A stretch of DNA of 64,000 nucleotides from positions 1 through 64,000 of the forward strand of contig JAQGEQ010000037.1 of NCBI GenBank assembly GCA_034620365.1. Reading direction: 5' to 3'. The notes under the pieces are model-generated. The model did no database searches and had not been told where the DNA came from. It saw nothing but the letters and a program-made list of their open reading frames with translations. The stretch comes from Pegea sp. RAD2-039 (Eukaryota > Chordata > Thaliacea > Salpida > Salpidae). The position numbers and the translations under genes were made by a program. Shown here one piece after another: positions 53,801-64,000 of the stretch (position 1 is the first letter of the stretch; every line of letters begins with the position of its first letter).

Positions 53801-54255
53801 GAATACTAAAAATCATACAAAAATTTAATATTAAAGAGTCTCTGATGTCTATAATTATAAAATTAAATATTTAACTAAAAACTTTCATCAAACAATCTTG
53901 AAATATTTTTTTCTATTTTAAAATAAATACTTTTTAAACTCTCTAGAAACTTAAATAATTTCTTATTTTTTTCAGTAAAAATCTAATTAATTTAATTTTA
54001 TCATTCTTAAATTACTTAATTTTGTTTTTCACTTTTGTTTGACTTCTTATGATTAGTGAGTTTTATGCAGTCTTATTAGATCATATAATACTTTATTTGG
54101 TTTGTTATAAATAGTCAGTTTTTAATAATTTTTTTAATGAACTAACTTCTGTATAATTAACTAATGCTAAACTATTTATTTAACCAGTTTACTTCTAATT
54201 CTGTTTTATTTTTGTTATAGATTGTTTCAAAGACTTCTTTAAATTGAATTCTAGA
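50851..54255. other. AT-rich intergenic stretch, no gene seen
   Basis: This is the longest empty stretch (3.4 kb). It contains a short (AT)n run near 50868 and many A/T homopolymers. A 68-codon frame at 51395-51601 has no supporting features. Confidence 0.55.
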
Positions 54256-55395
54256 ATGATTGAAGAAGAAAGCAAGCAAAAAGTAAATGAATTAAGACAA
54301 CTTTTAAACTAAACTTTAAGGCTGTGTTTAAGTTTTAATTAAATAAGTGTTTATTAATTTAGCAGGAGATTGTATGAGTAAAATATTGGTTTTATAATTA
54401 CTCTAGCTAATGATTTAAAACACTTTTAATATTTATTATCAAAAAATTATGCTAAAACAATATATGTTTTTATAAACAATGTTATCTTTTTAGGGTGTAA
54501 TGATTGGAGAAAAATTGTATGATGAAAATACTGCCACAATACAAAGCGGAAGTGAAGGAAGTGATAAGAGTAACGAAAATAATAAGTTTGATTCACAGGA
54601 AATAGTTAATCTCTCCGAGAAGTTATCTTCTGATATTCTCCTACACCATCAACGTGGTTCTCAAATGCCAAAAGTAAGTTATTGTAAATAAAAAAATTCA
54701 TCTGTTAAAATGTTGAATCATTTAATGAGTAATAATTATTGATGAGTGGGACAATTTCTTTAGTTAATTATCTGATAATTTATTTTACCTTTTAATTGTG
54801 AACTCCGCCACCACCGTATTGTCAAAAATATAATATTACTCTTTCTTACGCCACCTATGAAGCATTAAAAGTATCTTCCCCTCTAGGATAATGAATGCTA
54901 CTGTCATGTAGTTTATTTAAGGAATTCAAACGCTATGGGAGTAAATCTAGACATATAAACAATCTCGTTGTAGAACCTATCCTCGTCTAGAGTTTTATTT
55001 TGATGATACTTAGTTAAAGTGATTTTCTTTTCTTTATAAGTCTTCACATAACGTTGTTACTTTAGACTGAAGGCGTTGGAAATGTGAGCAAAACTACTTC
55101 TGACCAATCAGCAACTCAGGATAAAAGTGAAATGGTTTTAGTTCAAACTCCAAAAATCCAAATTATAATAACTCCACCGGATTCAGCGAATGGTGATGAT
55201 GAATGTTCTAAGGATGTAGAGGTTGTTTTATTTCTACAAAAATCATTTTGTTCTAATTTAATAGCTAAAAAAAAATTTTCAATCAAAACTAATTAAGCTT
55301 CCATTTTATGTTTACAGTATAACTCAAATTTTCTAACTGTTCCTAAAATGGCGTCGAAATGTTTCTCAGCTGACTTCAGACACAAAAAAATTTGA
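54256..55395 (+). CDS. Small orphan Ser/Asp/Asn-rich protein
   Basis: Four exons are modelled: 54256-54282, 54494-54673, 55066-55221 and 55318-55395. All are phase 0 multiples of three, total 441 nt (146 aa). The first coding exon is only 27 nt (MIEEESKQK) and the two middle exons are 180 and 156 nt. No family is recognised. The protein is hydrophilic and probably disordered: an Asn/Ser/Glu stretch (SGSEGSDKSNENNKFDSQEI), a Leu-containing helix (IVNLSEKLSSDILLHHQ), a Val/Ile-rich strand followed by TPPDS, and a basic C-terminus ending DFRHKKI. The ordering of tiny first exon then acidic segments matches the genes at 40325 and 47204. The start is the first ATG after an acceptor-like site at 54219, so a 5' noncoding exon is likely. 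Confidence 0.6.
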
Positions 55396-56336
55396 TCCTA
55401 GGATTAAGATTGACTAATAGTCCTAGTTTTACTTTTTTAAATGGATCCAAACACGTTTTTGACACTATTTAATTAACTTTCGTATTAATGTTACTGTAAT
55501 TTATCTTAAGTCTTTTAACAACAATATTTCTGAGAAGAAATACTTTTTTGTTATCCTACTTGCTACCTAAAACAAAAATAAAACTATTCCGAAAATATTC
55601 ACTACTCGTACCGGAGTTTTTCGTTTTAAACTACTTTTAATTAAAGGGCGTTGAAATAAACAAACTAAAAATAAACATTTTCGTTAATTAAATTATTTTT
55701 GAGCTTTATGAAACCATAGAAGACGCTTGACAAGTTTTAGATTTTTCACATTTAAATTGTAAACAGTTTTTGATTAAAACTGAAAATAACTTAGTATTTA
55801 AGTCTCGTAATCCAAAAATTCATTAGTAATTAATAAAGATTGATATTCTTGGATAAAATTTTGTTAGATCCATCAAAACACATGAAAAAATCATATGTTT
55901 TGCTGATCTTCATGCTGGTATCAACAATTTATCCATTACAAACGTATCACTGAACCTCATTCAATTGTTGAGATATTAACAAGTATATGAAATATTTGAC
56001 CTTTATTTTTTCTTCATATATTTTCTAGCGTTTTTAGGTTTATTTTAGGTCTTTTTCAAAGCAAAGGTTTATTGAAACTCCATTAGTCCTCTTTCATTTC
56101 GTATAAATGAAAAAAATTTCGGTTACAATTTCATTAACAATACCATAAAAAAGTAGGACATTTTTACCTCATTCTAACTCAAGATTTGTTTCGATGACAT
56201 TTCAATAATCATCTTACAACAATTAGGTGAAAGATTATATCTTTAGATACAAATATTTTCCGATAAATACTTTTAAAGTAATAAATTTATGTAAAAAATC
56301 AAGTTTATTAATCTTAACTACATAATATAAACTATG
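55396..56336. other. AT-rich intergenic stretch
   Basis: No gene is recognised. A frame around 55870-55970 is open for about 38 codons but has no splice or family support. Confidence 0.45.
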
Positions 56337-56415
56337 CGTCTTTCTGTGTGGTCTAGCGGTCACACCTACCTACTAAATGGAAGATTCCAGGTTCGAGCCC
56401 AAGTAGACACCCGGG
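56337..56415 (+). mobile_element. tRNA-like SINE head or tRNA pseudogene
   Basis: A box A-like tggtctagcgg (56352) and a box B-like ggttcgagccc (56391) are spaced as in a tRNA. The acceptor ends pair poorly and the arms are degenerate, so a functional tRNA is unlikely. It directly precedes LINE-derived sequence. It differs from the SINEs in the 6.5-kb units. Confidence 0.5.
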
Positions 56416-56449
56416 TAGACACATAGTAATATCCTCGGTTGCATTGTAG

Positions 56450-57250
56450 GCAAAATAGCTGAAAGCAAGTCGGCTGGATCTCAATGCAGTTTCAGATCAA
56501 ATATCGACTAGATGTCTACCAAGTCAATTAAACGTGATTAGATAACTTTACACGAACACTAAAGCAACAGTCCTGTATGCTAAACACCGCCCTGGTACAT
56601 CTACTAATATAAAACAAATATGTGTCGCTGCCCTCAACGCTATTTGAGACATGTTTCTCAATGTTTCAAAGGTTGCGTTTTATGCGGATACTCAAACAAT
56701 TTTCCCTTATTAAAGATCTTAAACCACTGAGTCACGTCTAAAAAAAAGAACAAGGTAACAAACAAGGTAAAAAACATATTTCTAAACCAGATTCTTATTG
56801 GTGACGCAGCAGTTGTTTTGTATTTTGCAAAACAACTGCAAGTCTCGATGGAATTCAGGGGTAGTAGATTATTTCGACCATATTGGCTCAAAAATAACAT
56901 TAATCAATGTTATTTAATAGAAGCTAAGACCAACATTGGTAAAGTATCGGTACCTTTCCAGAGTCTACGATAATATAAAATTCTCCATAAAAAACAAACT
57001 ACTATCTATAAAGCTTTCGTTTGCAGTACACTGTTCAACGCTAAAGAAGCTTGGAGCTTTTTAAAGGCCCTTTCGCTGTCTTTGTTGTCTCCTATTTATG
57101 AAGTAGCAGCAAAATATCTCAAAATATAAAGTTAAGAAACGCATTGGCTTGACAACAATGTGAAACATCCATGGTCACATGCTCCGTCATATACGTTGAA
57201 TGAAAGACGAAAGGGTCCCAAAGAATTTGTTGTATGAAAGATTATTAAAT
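56450..57250 (+). mobile_element. Decayed LINE reverse transcriptase, 3' half
   Basis: Reverse-transcriptase pieces occur in frame-broken order: a TKATVLYAKH-like piece near 56560-56590, the remnant of the catalytic region LIGDAAVVLYFAKQLQ (56785-56835, the expected DDAA changed), a KAFVCSTLFNAKEAWSF thumb-like piece (57010-57065) and a terminal HWLDNNVKHPWSHA segment (57145-57185). The part from 56673 onward is duplicated at 61933. Confidence 0.7.
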
Positions 57251-58714
57251 ATTATTATTAATTGAATGTATTAAAAGTTAGAGCTAAGTAATAATACAAC
57301 AGCAAATGAAAATGTAATAAGAATATAAAGATACAACTATTTTGTTATAATTTGTTATATATTTTAACAATAATAAGGATCATAAACTGTTTTAAAATTA
57401 TCCAATATATTTTTAAAATAAAAAATATACCAGACATAAACAATGGGAAACTACTTTAAAAATATAATGAAACTTCTTATAAAAATATTCTTTATTTAAT
57501 TTTTAGAAAAATCTATTTCTTCAGTAAAAATTAAGCAGTAAATTTTACTAAAGAATTTAATATCATTTACTAAAACGTAAAGTTTTTTTACTTGCTATTC
57601 CTATTCTACATGCCTTTTCTGTTCGGTAGCAAAACTGCTCCAAGTTAAAACTTTATCGGGCGTTCTGTTTTCAAAAAACCATTTACCAAGTTCAACTTGT
57701 AACTATTATATTATTATTAGATTATAATAAATAACAATTAACCTGTAAATCCTTAAATAAGGCTTGAAAATAATTTACCTTTCAATAAATATCTCTGTTT
57801 TTATTTATTTAATAAAAAATATAACATTTATTTTTATTAAAAAGTTTTATTTTTATTAAGCTGCTAATTTCATCACTTAAAACTGAAAAAAGATATTCTT
57901 ATAATTGTACATCTTGTTTACTGACAATTAATTTTACTTCCTTAGTGAAAATACTATAATTTTGCTGTTGTGTTTACAATAATATGAACTAAAATGTAAT
58001 TAGTTTGTAGGGTTTATTAATGGGAGATATATAGAGTTTAATATATTTATTTATTTCATAATTATGTCTTTTGATTTTCATATCATTTTTATCTCAATCA
58101 ATTTTTCTATAAAATAATTAGATTTTTTAATTTATTATATAATAAATTTTTCATGAAATACTTTTATATTGTTTTGCTAAAAATAGAAATACACTTTATT
58201 TTTATTAAAAAATTTCTTGAAGGGAATCAATACTGTGAATAATTTATGAAATATAAGAAACACCCTTAACTTGTTATATTTTCTTTTTGTAATTTAATTT
58301 TTAACTAATTAATTATATTTTTATAATATATATTTTACAATTATCATATAACTAGGAAGCCAAAATAAAGTTTAAATATTTGATAACTAAAAAATTGTTT
58401 CTAAATTATTTTTAACAACAGAAACTAAAAGAAAAATAAATTAATTTATTTCTTAAAAATTTATATATTTAGTAATGTTCTTATTTTAAAATATTTTTTT
58501 TAATTAAGGATTTTAGATACTAGTATGTATAAGTTAATTTATTTATATTTTTACAAAACGCAATTTTATGTTCTGAACTTCTTTCAAAATATTTAACATA
58601 AATTTAAAATAGTTTGTTTAATTTATATAATTTCTATTGATAATTGTTGATTAGAACTATTTTTTATATTCAATAGGCATTCATTTATCATATAACTTAG
58701 TGTTTTAATTTAAA
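57251..58714. promoter_or_regulatory. Upstream region of the MBD-like gene
   Basis: About 1.46 kb of very AT-rich DNA without frames. It is preserved between the two tandem copies at close to identity, as expected from a recent duplication. It must contain the promoter. No individual element can be named with confidence. Confidence 0.4.
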
Positions 58715-60046
58715 ATGGGAACAATTTGTGAAGAACCCGCTTTGCAGCTCATCACCAATGATGAGTTGTTGCCTGGTTGGAAGCTCTATAAGTTTCGCTT
58801 TCAACAAAAGTTGATAGATAGATATGTTTCACCAACTGGAAACATCTATTATGATCAGGATACATTAGAACAAGAACTTGGTTATAACTTTGGAAAAGCA
58901 TTTTTTGATTTTAAAACCATGAAAGTTATTCCAAAAAAAAGTTCAAGTAGACTGTTCTGTCGATACTTTGTTCAAAAGTCAGTCACAAATGATGATTTGG
59001 AAGATGGGTGTAAAAGTAATAAGAATGCCAGTTCATTGGATCATGGGCCTACATTTGATGAAAATAGGAATTGTCATCCAAATGAAACAGTTTCTATGCA
59101 GCCATCATATATAGTTGAAAAAAATCTGGAAAGAGATGAAGAAATACAAGATGAATATGACCAAGAGGATGATAATGATGAATATGAAGAAGAAGATGAT
59201 GATGAATATGAAGAGGAAGATGATAATGATGATGATTTTTTTGATTCTTTTGAGGATGATACTGATAAAGATTATAAAGTAAATAATTATAAGCTAGCAG
59301 AAGAAGAGCCAGTGGCCAGTTCTTCAACTATTTTAACAAGGTCTCAAATATCTAAACAAAAACTGGGGCAAAGTCGAAACAATTTAGATTCAACTACTGG
59401 AACCTTTAATAATCAAGAAGATGAGATGGATCTAGTTGGTGAAGCTGCTGAGGGTAAAAGAAATCAAACAAATCAAGATGATGATGATGTAAATGAGAAG
59501 GAATCTGTTTTTCATTCTTCCAGCAAAGCAGCATTAAAAAGAACTCGCCAAAAAGGAATAGATAAAGAATCACCTTCAAAAAATAAAGATGAAAAAAGTC
59601 AAAAGACAGATGCCCTAGACATGCGTCTATTATCAAAACAAAATGATAACCAAATAAAAAAGCGAAAAATGCAACCAAGAAAAGGATCTACTTCAAAACA
59701 AAATGATTTGGAAACTAGAAATAGACTTGAAGCAGATGATACTACAAATGATTTAGAAATAATAAAAGGGTCACAAGGTTTTCAAACAGCTAAAAATGTG
59801 AGATCAACCAGAAATAGAGCAAGCTTATTGAGCTCAACTAGTATAATTGCAAGTGAGGATAAGAATTTGATGAGAACTCTAGAATCAAGAAATCGATCAT
59901 CACGAAGAAAAAAAGACACAAGAAAATCTGGAAAAGGACAACAAAAAACTTCAACGAGAAAAAGAGGTAAAAAAAAACTTCAAGTCATGTTCAGTTGTAT
60001 GCAACACGTGATGACAAGAAATATTGCAAGACAGTCTAAAAAGTGA
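58715..60046 (+). CDS. MBD-like (MBD2/3-type) domain protein, intronless
   Basis: A single 443-codon frame. Residues about 17-73 resemble the methyl-CpG-binding domain: LLPGWK (18-23), YVSPTGN (37-43), a LG-containing helix (55-56) and FFDFKTMKVI (63-72), matching the MBD2/3 order PGWK...SPSG...LG...FDFRTGK. Family members read methylated CpG and recruit repressor complexes such as NuRD. The position of the second arginine finger (four after the SPxG glycine) is Tyr46, and the Asp/Tyr contact loop is altered, so normal methyl-CpG recognition is doubtful. Residues about 139-190 are a long Asp/Glu tract built on repeated DDEYEEE blocks. The middle is Ser/Asn/Gln-rich, with SKQND occurring twice. 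The last 50 residues are Lys/Arg-rich (SSRRKKDTRKSGKG), suited to nuclear import or DNA/RNA binding. The coiled coil of true MBD2/3 is not evident. The lack of introns may indicate a retrocopy. Confidence 0.8.
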   Translation: MGTICEEPALQLITNDELLPGWKLYKFRFQQKLIDRYVSPTGNIYYDQDTLEQELGYNFGKAFFDFKTMKVIPKKSSSRLFCRYFVQKSVTNDDLEDGCKSNKNASSLDHGPTFDENRNCHPNETVSMQPSYIVEKNLERDEEIQDEYDQEDDNDEYEEEDDDEYEEEDDNDDDFFDSFEDDTDKDYKVNNYKLAEEEPVASSSTILTRSQISKQKLGQSRNNLDSTTGTFNNQEDEMDLVGEAAEGKRNQTNQDDDDVNEKESVFHSSSKAALKRTRQKGIDKESPSKNKDEKSQKTDALDMRLLSKQNDNQIKKRKMQPRKGSTSKQNDLETRNRLEADDTTNDLEIIKGSQGFQTAKNVRSTRNRASLLSSTSIIASEDKNLMRTLESRNRSSRRKKDTRKSGKGQQKTSTRKRGKKKLQVMFSCMQHVMTRNIARQSKK

Positions 60047-61932
60047 TCATAACTACTTAAATGTTCATTTGTAAACTTTTTTAACGATTTTTTGACCTGC
60101 TCTATTGATTTATTTGCATGTATTTATTAAATGTACTTCCTGAAAAAATTTTAATTAAAGTTTTAAAGAAGAAATCATTAAAATCAACCAACTCTTTCGC
60201 TTCATAAATAATATTTCACTTAAATATTTTGTTTGGAAATGATTGTTAATAAATCACCCTTTCTACTTCACAGTTGTTTGTTTGGTTTAATAAATTTTAA
60301 GAAATCTTTTTAAATTGTTGTCTACATTATATTTGTTGTCATCAGAAAAAGATAAATACTAGACCATAAAAAAGTGATTAATAGATAAATTGTAATTTAT
60401 TAATCTTTAAATATGATAATTGTGTTTCATTAGTTGGTTCTATAAGCTTTCTTGATGATTTTTTAATAAAATGTGATAATAGAAATAGTATACTGAAACT
60501 AAAAAATTAATATTTTGTATTTTTTTTTAAACTTGCTTTTTAGTTTTTAAGGTGTCTGTCTTGTCTAATAATGTTTGATCAACATTTAAGTTACTTTTAT
60601 ATCTCAAATAACCAAATCATAAATCTCTTTATTTTGATGTCTTATAACAGGGAAGAGTATATTTTAGCTGAATATGAACTCATTTTAAAATCAGTAAAGA
60701 ATTTTTCTGTCATACTGTCCTTTTTTTTCATCCTGCAGTTTTGATAATAATCTACATTTTATTTTATCAATATTCACTCAGTCTCCTTAAATACGCTCTT
60801 AGATCTGAACTATGATTTTGATTGATCTGAAACTATAAATATGTTATCCAAATTCTCCTGAACTTGATGTGAACTTTTTTGATTTTGCCACTTATTATGC
60901 TGAAGGTATCATGAATATTTTGGAGTCATTTAAATTTGCTTTTAAACTTGAATCATCAACAGTTTTAACCAACTAGATCTGTTTTAAGAACTATATCTTG
61001 ACTCATGCGAGAATGTTAACCCATAAAAAAGTTCTCAAAGAAAACTATAGAATCATGCTATAAAGTGATAATGTCTGTTTATGTCATCCCTTATATCACT
61101 TTTAATATTTGGAAACCCTTATTTACGCGAAACAATGAAAGCTTACCAATTAAGCTGAAAGTAATTTAAGTTGTAGAAAAACATTTCATAAACAACATCC
61201 AACAATAAATAGAATAAATTTAGGCAAACAGCACTTTTTAGACAAAGTGTTGAAAATTTAATATAACGCCTCAGTTTTAAGTAATTTCACTTTTTTGGTT
61301 CCATTTTTTAATATGCATTATTATGGGTTTTAATTTATTTATAAATTTTATAAAAGTAGAGTTTACTGGAAAAACTGTTAATCATTATGATCTAAGGACT
61401 TGAGATAATATAATATATGATTTATAATATAATATATGATAAATTATTTCTTTATTTTATTATTTGTTGTCATTGCATAAAGTAACAGCTTTGGTATTGA
61501 AAAATTTAATAAACTTTGCTTTGAAAGGACAAAAAATAATAGCTGATCAAAAATAAATAAATTAAAATGATATTTTGAAATTATTTACAAGAATATTGTG
61601 GTGTTGTATGAGACTTATTTGAAAACGGTGATTTTTCGGTGAATAACCTTCTTGAAGCTGTTTATGTTTTTAAATCCCAATTCCCACTCTAAGATTGTAC
61701 AGCTTTTTATTTTAGAAATCCAAATCATTTTTTATTAAACATTGTCTTATATTTCAAACTATTGTATTTGATCTCATTGCTATTGTTAATAATTTTTTCT
61801 ATACGTAATGCGATCGGATGATGTCAAAACCTTTCAATAGATGAATGTTAAAGACAATATGTTTTTTTTAATCTTTAAATAAAATTATAAAAATGAAATT
61901 AATGTTTTTAAAGATAATTACATTCAATTAGT
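60047..61932. other. 3' flank and spacer of the MBD gene
   Basis: The stretch probably includes the 3'UTR; AATAAA-like words occur near 60249 and 60286. A loosely coding-looking but stop-interrupted stretch at 60812-61138 is noted under rejected items. Near 61405-61442 a 17-base AT word is directly repeated. Confidence 0.4.
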
Positions 61933-62510
61933 TTGCGTTTTATGCGGATAATCAAACAATTTTTCCTTATTAAATATCTTAAACCACTGAGTCACGTCTA
62001 AAAAAAAGAACAAGGTAACAAACAAGATAAGAAACATATTTCTAAACCAGATTCTTATTGGTGACGCAGCAATTGTTTTGTATTTTGCAAAACAACTGCA
62101 AGTCTCGATGGAATTCAGGGGTAGTAGATTATTTCGACCATATTGGCTAAAAAATAAAATTAATCAATGTTATTTAATAGAAGCTAAGATCAACATTGGT
62201 AAAGTATCGGTACCTTTCCAGAGTCTACGATAATGCAAAATTCTCCATAAAAAACAAACTACTATCTATAAAGCTTTCGTTTGCAGTACACTGTTCAACG
62301 CTAAAGAAGCTTGGAACTTTTTGAAGGCCCTTTCGTTGTGTTTGTTGTCTCCTATTTATGAAGTAGCAGCAAAATATCTCTAAATATAAAGTTATGAAAC
62401 GCATTGGCTTGACAACAATGTGAAACATCCATGGTCACATGCTCCGTCACATACGTTGAATGAAAGACGAAAGGGTCCCAAAGAATTTGTTGTATGAAAG
62501 ATTATTAAAT
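61933..62510 (+). mobile_element. LINE remnant, second tandem copy
   Basis: It is a copy of 56673-57250 with few substitutions. It contains the same altered catalytic region and the same stops, so it was duplicated with the locus rather than inserted independently. Confidence 0.75.
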
Positions 62511-63974
62511 ATTATTATTAATTGAATGTATTAAAAGTTAGAGCTAAGTAATAATATAACAGCAAATGAAAATGTAATAAGAATATAAAGATACAATTAT
62601 TTTGTTATAATTTGTTATATATTTTAACAATAATAAGGATCATAAACTGTTTTAAAATTATCCAAAATATTTTTTAAATAAAAAATATACCAGACTTAAA
62701 CAATGGGAAACTACTTTAAAAATATAATGAAACTTCTTATAAAAATATTCTTTATTTAATTTTTAGAAAAATCTATTTCTTCAGTAAAAATTAAGCAGTA
62801 AATATTACTAAAGAATTTAATATCATTTACTAAAACGTAAAGTTTTTTTACTTGCTATTCCTATTCTACATGCCTTTTCTGTTCGGTAGCAAAACTGCTC
62901 CAAGTTAAAACTTTATCGGCCGTTCTGTTTTCAAAAAACCATTTACCAAGTTCAACTTGTAACTATTATATTATTATTAGATTATAATAAATAACAATTA
63001 ACCTGTAAATCCTTAAATAAGGCTTGAAAATAATTTACCTTTCAATAAATATCTCTGTTTTTATTTATTTAATAAAAAATATAACATTTATTTTTATTAA
63101 AAAGTTTTATTTTTATTAAGCTGCTAATTTCATCACCTAAAACTGAAAAAAGATATTCTTATAATTGTACATCTTGTTTACTGACAATTAATTTTACTTC
63201 CTTAGTGAAAATACTATAATTTTGCTGTTGTGTTTACAATAATATGAACTAAAATGTAATTAGTTTGTAGGGTTTATTAATGGGAGATATATAGAGTTTA
63301 ATATATTTATTTATTTCATAATTATGTCTTTTGATTTTCATATCATTTTTATCTCAATCAATTTTTCTATAAAATAATTAAATTTTTTAGTTTATTATAT
63401 AATAAATTTTTCATGAAATACTTTTATATTGTTTTGCTAAAAATAGAAATACACTTTATTTTTATTAAAAAATTTCTTGAAGGGAATCAATACTGTGAAT
63501 AATTTATGAAATATAAGAAACACCCTTAACTTGTTATATTTTCTTTTTGTAATTTAATTTTTAACTAATTAATTATATTTTTATAATATATATTTTACAA
63601 TTATCATATAACTAGGAAGCTAAAATAAAGTTTAAATATTTGATAACTAAAAATTTGTTTCTAAATTATTTTTAACAACAGAAATTAAAAGAAAAATAAA
63701 TTAATTTATTTCTTAAAAATTTATATATTCAGTAATGTTCTTATTTTAAAATATTTTTTTTAATTAAGGATTTTAGATACTAGTATGGATAAGTTAATTT
63801 ATTTATATTTTTAGGAAACGCAATTTTATGTTCTGAACTTCTTTCAAAATATTTAACATAAATTTAAAATAGTTTGTTTAATTTATATAATTTCTATTGA
63901 TAATTGTTGATTAGAACTATTTTTTATATTCAATAGGCATTCATTTATCATATAACTTAGTGTTTTAATTTAAA
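62511..63974. repeat. Duplicated MBD upstream region
   Basis: It matches 57251-58714 with scattered substitutions (for example tttttaggaaacgc at 63811 against tttttacaaaacgc at 58551). No separate features are seen. Confidence 0.8.
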
Positions 63975-64000
63975 ATGGGAACAATTTGTGAAGAACCCGC
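63975..64000 (+). CDS. Start of a second MBD-like gene (cut by window end)
   Basis: ATG at 63975 is followed by codons for MGTICEEP, identical to the start of the gene at 58715 and at the expected 5260-base offset. Only 26 bases are visible, so intactness of this copy is unknown. Confidence 0.75.

Larger units (their letters stand above)
56673..61932. repeat. 5260-bp tandem duplication unit carrying the MBD gene
   Basis: From 56673 the sequence matches 61933 onward almost base for base up to the window end. The offset is a constant 5260 bases, with scattered single differences and few indels. The unit comprises the LINE remnant, about 1.4 kb of upstream DNA, the MBD-like gene and its 3' spacer. 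The second unit continues past 64000. The left border falls inside the LINE remnant. Confidence 0.9.

Noticed and set aside
56337..56415. Functional tRNA gene
   Set aside because: The pol III boxes are recognisable but the acceptor and other arms pair poorly, and the sequence is joined to retroelement DNA.
59094..59678. Minus-strand frames within the MBD gene (His/Leu-rich)
   Set aside because: They are reverse reading of GAT/GAA-rich acidic codons.
14711..60046. Reassigned nuclear code with TAA/TAG as sense codons (suggested by in-frame TAA followed by more coding sequence, and by many TGA ends)
   Set aside because: The 443-codon MBD gene, the 305-codon exon at 34370 and the other exons contain no internal TAA/TAG, which AT-rich sense usage would predict. 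One of the three internal stops is TGA. Splicing or decay is simpler.
60812..61138. Coding-looking stretch downstream of the MBD gene that would be open if TAA/TAG were read
   Set aside because: It has four standard stops in 108 codons, about what chance gives in this composition; no family match.

Overview
The window is AT-rich (roughly three quarters A+T by eye) eukaryotic DNA from a metazoan-type genome. The evidence is spliced protein genes with GT-AG introns, a SAND domain and a methyl-CpG-binding-like (MBD2/3-type) domain, degraded non-LTR retrotransposons, a tRNA-derived SINE, and long gene-poor stretches. I cannot fix the phylum from sequence alone; an AT-rich invertebrate such as a flatworm or cnidarian would fit. 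There are no bacterial operons, rRNA, CRISPR or intact tRNA genes.

Layout: 1-13040 and 18950-32860 consist of copies of a repeat unit with a period of about 6.5 kb. Two copies lie left of a single-copy island and roughly two and a half lie right of it. The units carry CR1/L2-like LINE fragments, a SINE with the same 3' tail as the LINE, a GC-richer inserted module of about 0.77 kb and, in some copies, a minisatellite. The island (about 13041-18950) holds one spliced gene (14711-16532) whose exons join in phase to give a 387-aa protein with a DCP2-like Nudix hydrolase domain followed by a SAND DNA-binding domain. I know of no family with this architecture, and it is the main finding.

From 33998 to 55395 there are four multi-exon plus-strand genes with predicted products of 564, 298, 344 and 146 aa. 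I recognise no family in any of them; they are low-complexity, acidic or coiled-coil and possibly nuclear. Between them lie long AT-rich gaps and a decayed LINE (49760-50850). In two of these genes, and in the Nudix-SAND gene, a stop codon is followed by a splice donor and a further coding-looking exon in the same phase. This pattern is worth checking with RNA data.

The right end holds an intronless gene (58715-60046, 443 aa) with an N-terminal MBD-like domain, an acidic middle and a basic tail. About 2 kb of its upstream DNA plus its first codons recur at 61933-64000 with a 5260-bp offset, so the gene is tandemly duplicated and the next copy begins at the window end.

Exon coordinates are my own manual splice models. 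Each model gives a coding length divisible by three, but none has transcript support here.
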